Shown here piece by piece: positions 1 to 11,554 of a stretch of 64,000 nucleotides of DNA. Numbering within the stretch: the stretch's first letter is position 1; every line of letters starts with the position of its first letter. Origin of the DNA: Tritrichomonas musculus (lineage: Eukaryota > Parabasalia > Tritrichomonadida > Tritrichomonadidae). The notes under the pieces were generated by a model, which saw only the letters and a program-made list of their open reading frames with translations, had not been told where the DNA came from and did no database searches. The stretch covers positions 1,054,001 to 1,118,000 of the forward strand of contig JAPFFF010000037.1 in assembly GCA_039105265.1 (NCBI GenBank). Reading direction: 5' to 3'. The translations under genes and the position numbers were made by a program.

Positions 1-1
1 G

Positions 2-571
2 ATAATGCCAGCTGCGAATGACCCAGGCCTTCAAGAAAATATTATTTATCTTTTTAACGTATGCATAATCAAACAGAGTCAGTTAATTCCATCAATCATG
101 AATATTATTCAGCTATTCGTGAATTGGTGGAATAATGCGAAATCAAATCAAAGCGGTTATTCAGACGTTATTGATAATTTGTCTTCTTTGTTCTTGGCTT
201 TGGCAATTACGTGCGATAACTTTCCAAGCGATTTGCTTGGACAAGTTTTCGATGTTTTCCCTAGATCTGATAATGATTCTCCAACTATCGCTCAAATGTG
301 TCGAAATATAATTAGCTTCGTTTCAACTAAGGGTGAAACTATTGACAATGAATTACAGAGAAAAATTGCTTTGGCAATTGCGAGATTATTCATGTTGGAT
401 AAATTAAGACTATCAGAAATGCAAATCGACAATGAATTGCAGAAACAGTTACAGGATATTTTGGTTTCCATTTTGAGAGTAATGCCTCAAGTGAGACAGG
501 AAATTTCTCAAATTGTTAAGAAATCAAGAGCTAAAGCTAGAAGACTTCAATCCATTCTTGCTAAATTATAA
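2..571 (+). CDS. C-terminal part of a HEAT-repeat, importin-beta-like protein (5' cut by window edge)
   Basis: The frame is open to the left edge of the window, so only the last ~190 residues are seen; the ATG at 5 need not be the start. The protein is all alpha-helical in character, with pairs of amphipathic helices (for example around LSSLFLALAI and KIALAIARLF) and a basic last helix (KKSRAKARRL). This is how the C-terminal HEAT repeats of karyopherins of the importin-4/5 type look. If so, it would carry cargo through the nuclear pore under Ran control. No Ran-binding N-terminus is in view, so another HEAT/ARM protein is equally possible. The assignment rests on helix pattern and length only. 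Confidence 0.55.
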   Translation: MMPAANDPGLQENIIYLFNVCIIKQSQLIPSIMNIIQLFVNWWNNAKSNQSGYSDVIDNLSSLFLALAITCDNFPSDLLGQVFDVFPRSDNDSPTIAQMCRNIISFVSTKGETIDNELQRKIALAIARLFMLDKLRLSEMQIDNELQKQLQDILVSILRVMPQVRQEISQIVKKSRAKARRLQSILAKL

Positions 572-1138
572 ATTATTATTAAATATATGATTAAAAAATT
601 GATATTCTCTTCAATTTGTTTATTACTTTTAGAAAAAATAAATAATTCATAAATTTCTTTATTTAAAAATGTTTTGATCAGATTTTATTTGAGGGAAATT
701 AATAGTATGATATTATAGGGTTTTTTATGAGCCAAAAGTATGATTGTGAACAATTCGATATATTATAAATTGTGTAAATAAATTAAATTCAATTCATTAT
801 TATAATTCGATTTAAATATATTATTTATTTACATTTTTTATGGATTAAGATTTGTTAAAGAAAGAAATTATTGTTTCATTATTTGAATAGTAACTATAGT
901 TTTTTTTCAATAATTATTTCAGAGAATGGTTCAATTTTGAATTCCTTTATTAATTCAATTCAAAAAATAATTTATCATATCATTTCCTAATCATGATAAA
1001 AATGTGAAAAAAAGATATAAAAAAGTAAATATTCACTTTTTCTTTGATAATTTCTCTCGTTATATGGCTAAATATTTTCACCTTTTTACACGGTTTTTTC
1101 CTCTCTTCACTACATACGTTAGATTCAATTTTTCATCA
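572..1138. other. intergenic AT-rich spacer
   Basis: No gene, repeat or RNA recognised. A TCACT initiator-like motif at 1107-1111 lies 30 bases before the next start codon. Confidence 0.6.
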
Positions 1139-2575
1139 ATGAGCAATCAAGGCGACGAAAATCCAAATGACACTAATGATCACGAAGAAGAAGCAGACGA
1201 TGAAGGCGAAAATGAAGAAGAAAAACAAAAGCTTGATGATACTGTTAACAACCAAGTATCCGCATTAATTGGTGGTGATAACGAAGAAAATGGTAATAAT
1301 GAAGAGGACGGTGATAATGAAGAAAATGGTGGAAACGAAGAGAATCGTGGCTTTTCATCGGCAAGCGAACTCCCAACAGATGTTATTGCAGACGAAGAAG
1401 AGAAAAAAAATCAAGAATCAGCAGCTTATAAGGATGCATTAGAAGAAGAGCTTCAAAATCCAAATTACTCTGACCATTCCTCCGGAAATACTCCTAGGAA
1501 TTTGCTATTAACAAATGCAATGAGTCAAACAGAAGATACCTTTAGAATAACACAGCCGCCTCCCAAGGAAGAACAAATATTTGCTAAAACGCAACCTATT
1601 CCATCAACAAGGCCACGCACCAGCAGATCAGCTCGACATTCACGTACACGTAGATCAAATTGTAATCCTGATGATGTAAGTGCTCTATCAACAAAGCTTC
1701 TTAATGGCGAAAAAGTTCAATGCGACGATCCAGATTTAATGGGAGCTTCAATTACCGAATTAGAAGAACAAAGAGATGATCTTATTAATTCTGGTAAGTA
1801 TATGGAATCTGTTAAGTATCAAAACGCTATCGACAATGGTAAATCTCAATATCTCGATCTAATCAAAAAGCAAGTGTCACAAGAAACTCTTGAGGACATT
1901 AATTTCAGAAAAAATGAAACTCAAGAAAAATACAATACAATGCTTAAAGACATGAAAGATCATGAAGTAATACTCGAAGACAGATATAATAAATCACTTC
2001 AGAATCTCAAAAATCGCCAAGAAAGAGAAATTACTGAATTAGAAGAAGAATATTCCTCTGAAGAAAAACGACGTCAATACAATCGTTCATCTCAGCGACT
2101 TCGCATTTTAAGAACCCAACAAGCATTATTAATCCGCACAAAAAGATTCGATGAAGCCTTACAAGTATCAAAAATAGCGGACAATCTTGCACAGAAAGAA
2201 ACCCAACAAAATCATGCTCGAATGATTGCAGATTTCAATCAAGCAAAAGCAATTATTGAGGCTAAACACGCTGAAGAATATAATACTTTCATAAAAAAAT
2301 ATGAAGACAGAAGGAAGGAATTGAACAGCCGCAAAGAACAAGAATCAAGGCCTTACGAAAATAGAATGACAACCCTTCGTGTGGAAGAAGAAATTGCTAA
2401 AGAACCTGAAAAGATTTGGGCAAAAAAGAGAAATGAACAAAATGAGCTTACTGCACGACAATTAAGAAAAACATCAATCACTGTCAAGCCAGATGTTAAA
2501 GAATTCAATACATTACCATTGCCACCTCTCCCTGAATCATCTAGAAAATCAGCCAAGAGCAATAAGCCAAAATAG
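1139..2575 (+). CDS. acidic/coiled-coil protein of unknown function
   Basis: 478 residues if translation starts at the ATG at 1139. An in-frame ATG lies upstream at 1004, but the stretch between is Phe/Tyr-rich, unlike the rest, and an initiator-like TCACT sits at 1107-1111, so I prefer 1139. Residues ~1-100 are highly acidic (runs of Glu, Asp, Asn with repeated NEENGxN units); ~150-190 are Ser/Arg-rich; ~200-430 form a long charged coiled coil; the tail is Pro/Ser/Lys-rich. There is no signal peptide or membrane segment. Proteins of this build are common in trichomonads and are often cytoskeletal or scaffold-like, but nothing here proves a role. Confidence 0.8.
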   Translation: MSNQGDENPNDTNDHEEEADDEGENEEEKQKLDDTVNNQVSALIGGDNEENGNNEEDGDNEENGGNEENRGFSSASELPTDVIADEEEKKNQESAAYKDALEEELQNPNYSDHSSGNTPRNLLLTNAMSQTEDTFRITQPPPKEEQIFAKTQPIPSTRPRTSRSARHSRTRRSNCNPDDVSALSTKLLNGEKVQCDDPDLMGASITELEEQRDDLINSGKYMESVKYQNAIDNGKSQYLDLIKKQVSQETLEDINFRKNETQEKYNTMLKDMKDHEVILEDRYNKSLQNLKNRQEREITELEEEYSSEEKRRQYNRSSQRLRILRTQQALLIRTKRFDEALQVSKIADNLAQKETQQNHARMIADFNQAKAIIEAKHAEEYNTFIKKYEDRRKELNSRKEQESRPYENRMTTLRVEEEIAKEPEKIWAKKRNEQNELTARQLRKTSITVKPDVKEFNTLPLPPLPESSRKSAKSNKPK

Positions 2576-2665
2576 AACTCATGCTTAATATTTTTAATTA
2601 TATTTAGCTTTTATGTTATAATTGTATCTTTATATTTTCATTCCTATATCATTTCTTTTCTTCTA

Positions 2666-2699
2666 GATTTTGTTTTTTTTTGAAAAAGAAAACAAAATC
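2666..2699 (+). terminator. inverted repeat in the 3' region of the coiled-coil gene
   Basis: Arms GATTTTGTTTT (2666-2676) and AAAACAAAATC (2689-2699) pair perfectly around a 12-base T/A-rich loop, ~90 bases after the stop codon. It could form a hairpin in the 3' end of the transcript. AT-rich palindromes are frequent by chance here. Confidence 0.25.
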
Positions 2700-2943
2700 A
2701 ATTTTATTAATGTTTTATAAGAAAAGAAAGAGATGTTATATTATTTTATTAAAAAAGGATTTTGGATAATTATTTATTATTGTTTTTGTTTTTGAGCTTT
2801 TTTTATCAAAACATATTTTATTGAAAGTATTTGTAAGTAAGAATATCTTTTCAACATTATAATTACAAGTTTTTAGAATATTTTGTCTGGTATATTTGTT
2901 TATCAAAATTGAATAGTCAATTCAAATGATTTGAATATAAATT

Positions 2944-2948
2944 TCATA
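2944..2948 (+). promoter_or_regulatory. initiator-like motif (TCATA)
   Basis: Fits the trichomonad initiator TCA(+1)YW, with the presumed +1 adenine 9 bases before the ATG at 2955. Very short 5' UTRs are usual in this group. Confidence 0.4.
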
Positions 2949-2954
2949 TTCTTC

Positions 2955-4409
2955 ATGTGCGATATTGACCAAGAGGCAGTAAAAAACCTAGCTGAAATGT
3001 TTCCTGGCATTCATAGAAACGAAATTTCAAGTTTTTTGGAATGGAATTCATTTGATGAGGCAGTTAATTTATTAATTCAAATTTATCCACAAAATGCAAA
3101 CAACGAAGAGCGCGAGTATGATAATGACGAAAATGGCTATGATGATTTTATTGCATTATCAAATTCAATTCCTCTTGATGATCAGAATGAAATGATTATA
3201 GATATCCAAAAAGATTTTCCAGATTTTGATGATGAAATTTGCCTTGTTTTTCTAGAAGATTCAAAATTTAATTTAGAAGAAGCGAAAAAGGAAGCATATG
3301 CAACTCGTCAACTTTTTCGGCATCAAGAAGCAGTATCAAAGCGTGAAGAAGCTTTCATGAAACTTAAAAAAAATAATCCAAATTTATCTGATACATTTGT
3401 TTTAAATGCTCTTGAAGCTGCTGATGGCGATTATTCAACTGCAAGTGCGCTTATTAGAGAATCTATCGAGCCAGATAAAAAATCCAAAAAAAAGCAAATT
3501 TTGTTTGAAAATGGTCCTGTATCTCATATTGCTACCTCAAAGAAGCCAAAAAAAATTAAAAAGAAGACAATACCATCAATCAAGTCTACGGAGAAAAGAA
3601 GTCTATACGAATTTAGTCATATAAATGAAAAAATGAGATATGAAGCTCAAATTACTCAGCTCATGGATACTTTTGGAAAAAGTAGCAAAGATTTTACTCA
3701 TGATGATTATGAAGAAGCTTTAAAACTTACAAATGGCGATATTGATCGTGCAGCTAGTATTCTTTCCGAAAAACTCAAATGTATTGAACTCAATCGTGAG
3801 GTTTCTAATGCAGATAATGGTAGTAATCCAAATTCCAATTCTACTCACTCGGTTAAAATGAGGGAATTAATCGAAATGTTTCCTTTTGCTTCTACATCTG
3901 ATCTTGAAGATCTTTTATATAACTCATATGGAAATATACAAATTGTTTCTGAATTAATGCTAAACAGAATGAGTGATAATCCCAGACCAGAAGAAGAACT
4001 ACTTGAAGAACTTCTCAAAGAAATTCCTCATGAAGAAAATCCTGATGCTGATGAAGATGATCAAGTTGTTCGTTACTACCGCAAAAAACCTTCATCTTCT
4101 GCATCAGTAATTCATGTTAATAAAACAAACAAAATGCCAGATAGACCTTCTATGCATGGAAAGACAGAATCGATAACAATCGATTTGCATGGGATGAGAG
4201 TTGCCGAAGCTCAAGAAACTGTCATTCGAACTTTACGAAATGTACAAAACAGTAACACTGGAATAATCTACTTTATCACAGGAAGAGGACAGCATTCAAA
4301 AGGGAATGTACCTGTTTTGAGGCCTTTAGTGATGAAAATGTGCAAGGAGAGAGGATATAGACCAGCAGTAAGCCAAAATAGAGGAACTGTAATTTGCAAC
4401 GTTATTTAA
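2955..4409 (+). CDS. CUE-domain plus C-terminal Smr-domain protein (Cue2/N4BP2-like)
   Basis: 484 residues from the ATG at 2955, preferred over 2931 because the initiator-like motif lies between them. Residues ~7-40 match a CUE ubiquitin-binding domain (LAEMFPGI, then the EAVNLLI helix), and three further CUE/UBA-like helical stretches follow (DIQKDFPDFDDE, the region near 255, and MRELIEMFPFAS near 305). The last ~80 residues are an Smr domain with its DLHG motif and the ITGRGQHSKG loop. CUE plus Smr is the architecture of yeast Cue2 and human N4BP2; Cue2 cleaves mRNA at collided ribosomes in no-go decay. Role by homology: ubiquitin-guided endonuclease acting on stalled ribosomes. The motifs are clear; the pathway is inferred. 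Confidence 0.8.
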   Translation: MCDIDQEAVKNLAEMFPGIHRNEISSFLEWNSFDEAVNLLIQIYPQNANNEEREYDNDENGYDDFIALSNSIPLDDQNEMIIDIQKDFPDFDDEICLVFLEDSKFNLEEAKKEAYATRQLFRHQEAVSKREEAFMKLKKNNPNLSDTFVLNALEAADGDYSTASALIRESIEPDKKSKKKQILFENGPVSHIATSKKPKKIKKKTIPSIKSTEKRSLYEFSHINEKMRYEAQITQLMDTFGKSSKDFTHDDYEEALKLTNGDIDRAASILSEKLKCIELNREVSNADNGSNPNSNSTHSVKMRELIEMFPFASTSDLEDLLYNSYGNIQIVSELMLNRMSDNPRPEEELLEELLKEIPHEENPDADEDDQVVRYYRKKPSSSASVIHVNKTNKMPDRPSMHGKTESITIDLHGMRVAEAQETVIRTLRNVQNSNTGIIYFITGRGQHSKGNVPVLRPLVMKMCKERGYRPAVSQNRGTVICNVI

Positions 4410-5349
4410 TTTTATTTTATTATGTTTATGTAAATTTAAATTTTCGATCTTTTTATATTAATATATTTAATAATTATTATGTTTTAATTAAAATATTTTT
4501 TTTTTTTTTTTCTTTACTGGTAAAGATATCTATGGATCAGATTATTTATCTTGTTTTCATCACTTTTATATGTTTTAATTTAATATTTCCATGTTTGGAA
4601 TTAGTGATTATGAAGCGTTTTATACTTAAAACTTGAAAATTTCTCTATGATTAAATGACCAAGTTATATATTTTTTATATTGTTATTTTTATCAATATCA
4701 ATTATTATTTTAATTTTATCATTAAATATTATTTTTACAGAAATGATGAATGTACCTATTATGTAATATATACGTATACATAATGAAAAAAATCTAAAAT
4801 TTATTTGAAATAAATACAAAGAATTCTGGATATCATGATGATCAATTATAATAAAGATTATTCTTTACATATGGAAACCATCAGTGAAATTTTAGCAACT
4901 AACTAAAAGAAAAATATACTAATTAAGTTTATTTAAATGAAATAAAAACGCTTTAAATATTTGCATTTGCCATAAATAAATGATGATACTAAAACAGCTT
5001 CTATAAATTTGTCTTTCACCAGATACAAGTAATTTTAATGATTTTTTAAGTATATTTAATGAATGAATTTGCATATTACCAAAAAAATTTATAAATTTTA
5101 AATGATAATTTATAAATTACTGATATTTTATTGATGTATAAGTTCTTTTTATTTGATTTTTATAATTTATTTTAATAAATGTTGGTTAATTAGTAAAAGA
5201 TATAATATCATTGAAAAAACAAAATAAAGGAATAATAGACTTTATCATTTTTTATTTATTTTCCTTATTGTTTTGCTGATACATATCAATTTATTTTTTA
5301 ATTGAAACCCAAATAATAAGTGTTTTCTTGGAATTCAATTTTCATTTTC
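4410..5349. other. intergenic region between two convergent genes
   Basis: About 940 bases, very AT-rich, with several T runs and short direct repeats. I see no gene, RNA or element. The open frame at 4394-4636 is a low-complexity F/I/Y translation and is not supported. Confidence 0.6.
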
Positions 5350-6873
5350 TTATGTATAAATTATAGTTGCAACATGAGGAAAAGATTTTTGCACAATTTT
5401 CGTTCGTATAACAGCAGGAATTTTAGTTTGGTTGATTGAAGTGTTCCAAAATGCCGAATCTCCTATATGTTCTATGTTTAATGGATTCTCAAATCTGATT
5501 TCTTTTAAATTAGAACAATCATAAAATGCTATTGTTTCAATGCATTTAAGTGACGCAGGAAATACGATTTTGGTCAATGAAGAGCATGAATAAAATGCAG
5601 CACTTTTTATGGATTCAATAGAAGAAAAACTAACTTCTTTTAGCTTAGAGCAATAACCAAGTGCTTGATTTCCGATATATTTAACGGAACCTATAAATTT
5701 AATTGTATGAAGAGAATCACAATTGTTAAAAGAAAAATTTCCAATGTAATCAAGATCGCCCAAAAAATGTATTTCTGTAAAATCAGGATAGCCATTAAAC
5801 ACATTATTTCCAACGTTTTTCACTGATTGTAAAAATATAACTTTTGGTTGTGAACAACCAGCCAAAATTTTTTTTTCAATTGATTCAGGAATTGAAGAAA
5901 AATGCAATTCGTTTAATATAGAACACCCATTAAATGCATTAACTCCGATAGACTTAATTGATGATAAAAATTTAACCGTTTCGAGTGACGTGCATCCATC
6001 AAAAGCATTTGATTCAATTGACTCCACATTTGATGAAAATGTAATTTCTTTCAATCTGGAACATCCATTAAATGCATGACATGCAATAGATTTAACTGAT
6101 GATGAAAATATAACATTTTGAAGAGAAGAACAATTTTTAAAAGCATCTGGTTCAATTGTTTCAACATGAGATGAAAAACGTATTTCTTTTAATGCAGTGC
6201 AATTACTAAAAGCATTCTTTTTTATTATTTTAATTGATGGCATAAATGTAATTGCTTGAAGTGATGTACAATTATTGAATGCATTTGTATCAATTGAATC
6301 AATTGATTCAAGCGTTTCTGAAAAATGTATTTCTTTTAATTTAAAACACCCATTAAATGCATTAACTCCAATAGACTTAATTGATGATAAAAATTTTACT
6401 GTTTCGAGCGATTCGCATTCATCAAAAGCATTTGATTCAATTGAATCCACATTTAATGAAAATATTATTTCTTTTAATTCAGAACAATTCTTAAATGCAC
6501 TTTGACCGATTAATTTAAACGACGATAGAAAATTAACAGCCTGAAGTTTGTAGCAAAATGCAAAAGCATTTATTCCAATTTGTTCTAAAGAAGAATTAAA
6601 TTGAATTTTTTCTAAACCTTTACAATTATAAAAAGCTTGACCCTGGATTAAAACAAGTGAATCAGGAAGTTTTAAGTTTTTTATTGCCCAACATTGAAGA
6701 AATGCGTCCCCTTCAATTGATTTGATATGTGATGGAAGCTCTGCTTCTTTAATATCTTTACAATAATAAAATGACCTTCTTTCAAATGATTTTAAACATT
6801 TAAGCATTTTTATATTTATTTCTTCGCAATTCATAAAAGCTGAATTTCCAATAAATGTAACAGTGTCAGGCAT
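5350..6873 (-). CDS. BspA-like leucine-rich repeat protein, probably 5'-truncated
   Basis: 507 residues made almost wholly of ~23-residue LRR_5 (Treponema/BspA-type) repeats with the pattern SIxxNAFxxCxSLKEIxF. There is no signal peptide at the N-terminus and no membrane segment at the C-terminus, unlike complete surface BspA-like proteins. The same repeat pattern continues upstream of the ATG for ~43 more codons, up to an in-frame TAA at 7003-7005, so the 5' part of a longer gene seems lost and the present gene may be a pseudogene. Two blocks of roughly four repeats are almost the same (near 5,900-6,060 and 6,330-6,480), showing recent internal duplication. BspA-like proteins of trichomonads are proposed to bind host or bacterial surfaces. 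Confidence 0.75.
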   Translation of the reverse strand: MPDTVTFIGNSAFMNCEEINIKMLKCLKSFERRSFYYCKDIKEAELPSHIKSIEGDAFLQCWAIKNLKLPDSLVLIQGQAFYNCKGLEKIQFNSSLEQIGINAFAFCYKLQAVNFLSSFKLIGQSAFKNCSELKEIIFSLNVDSIESNAFDECESLETVKFLSSIKSIGVNAFNGCFKLKEIHFSETLESIDSIDTNAFNNCTSLQAITFMPSIKIIKKNAFSNCTALKEIRFSSHVETIEPDAFKNCSSLQNVIFSSSVKSIACHAFNGCSRLKEITFSSNVESIESNAFDGCTSLETVKFLSSIKSIGVNAFNGCSILNELHFSSIPESIEKKILAGCSQPKVIFLQSVKNVGNNVFNGYPDFTEIHFLGDLDYIGNFSFNNCDSLHTIKFIGSVKYIGNQALGYCSKLKEVSFSSIESIKSAAFYSCSSLTKIVFPASLKCIETIAFYDCSNLKEIRFENPLNIEHIGDSAFWNTSINQTKIPAVIRTKIVQKSFPHVATIIYT

Positions 6874-7005
6874 ATTGAAATCAATAAGTTTTTTACAATT
6901 ATAAAATGAAAAAGCTCCAATTGATTTTAAATTTGATTTTTCACCAAATATAACTTTGGTTAAAGAACTGCAAGAATTAAATGCACCTTCTTCAATTGTT
7001 GCTTA

Positions 7006-7538
7006 GCCTAAAAGAGAATATTAAAAATAATATTTTTTTATTAATAATGCTTATTATGTGTCATTTTTTAAGGCATTCATTAATAAATGAAACAAATGCC
7101 TTAAAAAATTCAAAAAATACAAAGAAATAAAAAATGGATGAAAATGCCGAACAAATTAAAAAATGGCATAAATCGATGTTTTTACGGCAGAATAAATAAT
7201 CGCATCCATTCATTAATGTATAATTTACTGGCAAAATAATAAGTCTCATCAATTTAACGTATTTGTTTTTTATGCCCTACAAAAATCAAAAAATATGATA
7301 AAAATATTTTAATGGCAAATTTCCACATTTTACGGCAAAAACTCTAATTATAACAAATGTTTAATCTTGTTTTGAGATACAAAGAGCACCGATATCTATT
7401 TGAATTTTTCAATAAAAATTTTTTATTCCTACAATCTAGAAAATAATCATTCAAAAATTTTTTTTATGGAAAGCACAAATAAATTTATTTTTTACAAATG
7501 TTTTGATTATTTTTTCTCACCTCATTTTTTATTTAAAC
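7006..7538. other. intergenic region between divergent BspA-like genes
   Basis: No convincing gene. It holds the inverted repeat at 7064-7108 and several short, related words (AAAAATGGCATA, TTTACGGCA) at 7130-7345 that may be the worn remains of a small repeat. Confidence 0.5.
7064..7108. repeat. 14-bp perfect inverted repeat
   Basis: TTTTTTAAGGCATT (7064-7077) and AATGCCTTAAAAAA (7095-7108) are perfect reverse complements around a 17-base loop that itself contains CATT/AATG. It could be a hairpin or the end of a small foldback element. Confidence 0.5.
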
Positions 7539-10500
7539 ATGTTATATTATATGCTGATACTTCTCACATTTCTAGCCAAATCTAAATTGGATGAAAGTGC
7601 AGGCACTCACAAAAAACATTTGAAAGATCATTCAGGTTCATGTGGTAAAAATGTTTTATTTGAATATGATCATATTTATCAAAAGTTAAATATTTCAGGG
7701 AAAGGTCCAATGTACAATTATTTATCAAATAGCTACCCTCCATATTATGATTATTTCCCAGATGTCAAAAGTATTTATATTAGTCCAGGTGTTACATCAA
7801 TTGGAGACAATGCTTTTGGAAATTTCATTGAACTAAAATTTGTGTCTATTGCTGACACAGTAGCATATATTGGTAATGAAGCTTTTCGTCGTTGCTACTT
7901 AATAGAAACAATGCGAATACCATCTTCAGTTGAAAAAATTGGATTTCGAACTTTTTATGATTGCAATAAACTTACTTCATTTATTGTAGATGAAAATAAC
8001 AAGAATTATAAAAGTGTAGATGGTGTTCTTTTCTCTAAAGATGGAACACATTTGATGAATTATCCAGCAAATAAAGCCAGCAAACCCTATGAAATACCAG
8101 ATTTAGTGATAGTTATTGAAAATTATTCTTTTTATAATAGTCGAAATTTGAATGATATCACAATTGGTAAAAATGTAGTCGATATATGTTCATGTGCATT
8201 TAATCACAGCTTCATACTTTCAATAGATATTCCTGATAATGTCAAAACAATCGGTGATTATGCTTTTACAGAATGTAATAAATTAGAAGAAGTTACAATC
8301 GGTAGTAATGTTAATTCAATAGAATCAACAAGTTTTACTCCAGGTGAAAATTTAAGAAAGTTTAAAGTTAATGAACTTAATAATTATTACAAATCAATTT
8401 ATAATGTTCTTTATACAAAAGATGAAAAAAACTATTGTTTTTTATCCTGCAGATCAAGGTACAAAAACTTTTTCAATTCCAGAAACAGTTACAACAATTC
8501 CTAATTACACATTCAATTCTGTTTATCTTTCAGAAATTACAATTCCAAAAGGAGTGACTTCAATTGGTATAAAAGCATTCAATGATTGCGGATATTTACG
8601 TACAGTTATACTTTCAAAAGAAAATACTCATTTTGCTTTACTTGATGGAATACTTTATACGAAAGATTTAGCAACAATTATATTAATACCAAAAGGAATA
8701 TCAGGTAGCATTTCTTTGCCAAATAGTATATTATCAATTGATGAATATATGTTTAATCGATGCAATTTTATGTTATCAATTACAATTCCAGATAAAATAT
8801 CAAAAATTGGAGATTATGCTTTTAAATCTTGCACTGGATTATCATCAATAACATTTGGTAGTGGTGTTACAACAATAGGTGAATATGCTTTTTATGGTTG
8901 CACAAATTTGGTTTCTATTGTATTACCAAAATCATTAAAAATAATTGAAGATTATGCGTTTTACGAATGTTCACATTTAAAAACTGTTGATTTTAATGGT
9001 TGTAAATTATCTTCTTTGGGAATAACTCCTTTTTACTCAACAAAATTATCCAATGCAGATATCCCAAATGGCCCAGAATTTATTGGAAGAACATTTACAG
9101 GCTTAAATACATTGAGTTCTGTCACCATTCCAGACAGTGTGAAAGAAATTAGATTTCAAGCATTTAAAGGTTGCTCATTTTTAAGAACAGTAATTATTGG
9201 GAAAACTTTAAAATTTTTTGGTTATCAAGCATTTAGTGGATGTTCTAATCTAGCTGATTTCACTTTTAATGGAAGGGAAGACCCATCTTTTGACGAAACT
9301 TCATTCGAAAATTGCAATTTTTTGAGCGGTGTTAAAGTTCCTCTTTTATATTTCAATAGCCATTTCTGCAATATGAAAATTGTAAGAAGTGATTTTTCAA
9401 CTGGATTTTGCGGAGATGCAGCTCTTTTTGATATAAATACAACTTCACATATTTTAAGGATATAAAGAACAAGTGACACATTCAATTATTCAAATGGAAA
9501 AAATGGCTGGTTAAGGTTGCCTTCATTTTGGGATTACAAATCATCAATTTATACCATTGCAATTGAAAATGAAATAACATCAATTGGAGATTATATGTTT
9601 TACGGTTGTGTCATTTTAATTTCTTTGAAAATTCCAAATAAAGTAACTTACATTGGCTATGAAGCTTTTCAAGACTGCAGCAAATTAAAAGACTTGACAT
9701 TTGGAAATAATATTCAGTACATTGGAATATATGCATTTTATAATTGTAGTTCTTTGCAATCAATTGTTATACCCGAAAAAGTTGTCAATATAAGTGAGAG
9801 TTCTTTTGAAAAATGCAGTTCTTTACAGTCAATTGTTTTTCACAGAAACATTCAAACAATTGGTAAAAGTGCTTTTGATCGAACTAATGTGGAATCAATA
9901 TCTCTTCCAGAAACAATATCATTAATAGGCGATTTTGCATTTTATTTTTGTCCCAACTTAAAATCAATTACAATAGGGAAAGATTCAAAAGAGTTTTATT
10001 CGCATACATCAATTGGATACTCTGCATTTGGCAAATTAGATAATCTTTCAACATTAAAAATAGGTAATAATGTTGGATTTGTTGATTCATATGCATTCAC
10101 TGAATGCAATTCATTGAAATCAGTTAACTTTCCTGACTCAATCAAATACTTTGGAGATTATTCCTTTTCAAATTGTCGACAATTAGAGTCATTTATTATT
10201 CCAGATAAAGTAGATAAGGTAGGAGAGAGAGCATTTTCTGGTTGCATATCATTAAAAGTTGTAGTTGCAAAAAAATTTAATGCAATCGAAAGGTACACTT
10301 TTTCTGATTGCATTAAGTTATTCTCAGTATCATTTAATAATATTTCATACATTGGCCAATATGCTTTTAAAAATTGTATTAATTTAACTTCATTGGATTT
10401 GGGGAATAACTTATCTTGTGTTGATAATTTTGCATTTATGAATTGTATTAGTTTACCTTCATTTGATGCCAGTAACTTATCATTCATTGGAAATTGGACT

Positions 10501-11479
10501 TTTTATAATTGTTCATGTTTAAGTTCTATAATTTTTAGCGATAAACTATCAATAATTGGAAATGACGCATTTGGCTCATGTGCTCATCTTGCCTCAATTA
10601 CGCTTCCTCATAGTCTTACCAAAATTTGTAATTCAGCTTTTGAATTTTCAGGTTTGGAATCAATTGTTATTCCAAAGGGAATTTCTTATATTGGACCATT
10701 TGCTTTTTATCGGTGTATTAATTTATCATCGGTAATTATTTCTGAAGATGTAAACTCAACAAATAGCATTGTTTTAATCGAAGATAAAAAAACATTCACA
10801 ACAATTGAAGAGTATGCTTTTGCTTCTAATCCAAATCTTACTTCTGTGACCATTGGTGAAAATGTTAATTTAATTAAAAAAGATGCATTTAACAAATGTA
10901 ATAAAATTCAATATTTTGAAGTTGATGAGAAAAATCCAATGTTTTCTTCATATGATGGAGTTCTCTATAGTAATAATAGCAAAGAAATAATAGCAGTACC
11001 AATGTCTAAGTCAGGTATTCTCAAATTGCATGACAATTTGATAAAAATTTATGATGATCAATTTAAAGAACATCAAGGAATTACGTCTGTTATATTTGGA
11101 AAAAATTTAACAACAATAGGACAGAATGCATTTTCAGGTTGCTCAAATTTAACATCAATTGTTATTCCAAAGAATATAATTGAAATTAAAAATGGAGCTT
11201 TTCATGGATGTCAAAAACTAACTCTTGTGAATTTTACTGGAACAAAGTCGCCAAAAATAAGTGATGATGCCTTTGAAGGTTGCAATAATTTGAAATCAAT
11301 TAATGTTCCTTATAATTATGAAGAAGATAATTTCAATTCGCTTCCCATTAGTAAAGCAGAATACATTGGAATGCCACATGCAAGCAGTGAATTTATTCAA
11401 ATATCGAGCAGCAGAATATTCCATTCAAATACAAGAGAAATCAAAACACCAAGTTTTTCAAAAAGTAGCATTTCACATA

Positions 11480-11508
11480 TAGGGGTCTCAAAAAGTTTTT
11501 AGGGCGAC
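11480..11508 (+). repeat. mariner left terminal inverted repeat
   Basis: 29 bases beginning TAGGGGTCTC and ending AGGGCGAC, identical over all 29 bases to the reverse complement of 12731-12759. Confidence 0.95.
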
Positions 11509-11554
11509 TATTAAAGAAACAGATTAAAGTTATAATATTAAAATATAATAATCT

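Noticed and set aside
4394-4636. 80-residue open frame after the Smr gene
   Set aside because: F/I/Y-rich translation of AT-rich DNA, overlaps the end of a real gene, no homology sensed.
7061-7252. 63-residue minus-strand frame
   Set aside because: Lies over the inverted repeat and AT-rich words; no domain.
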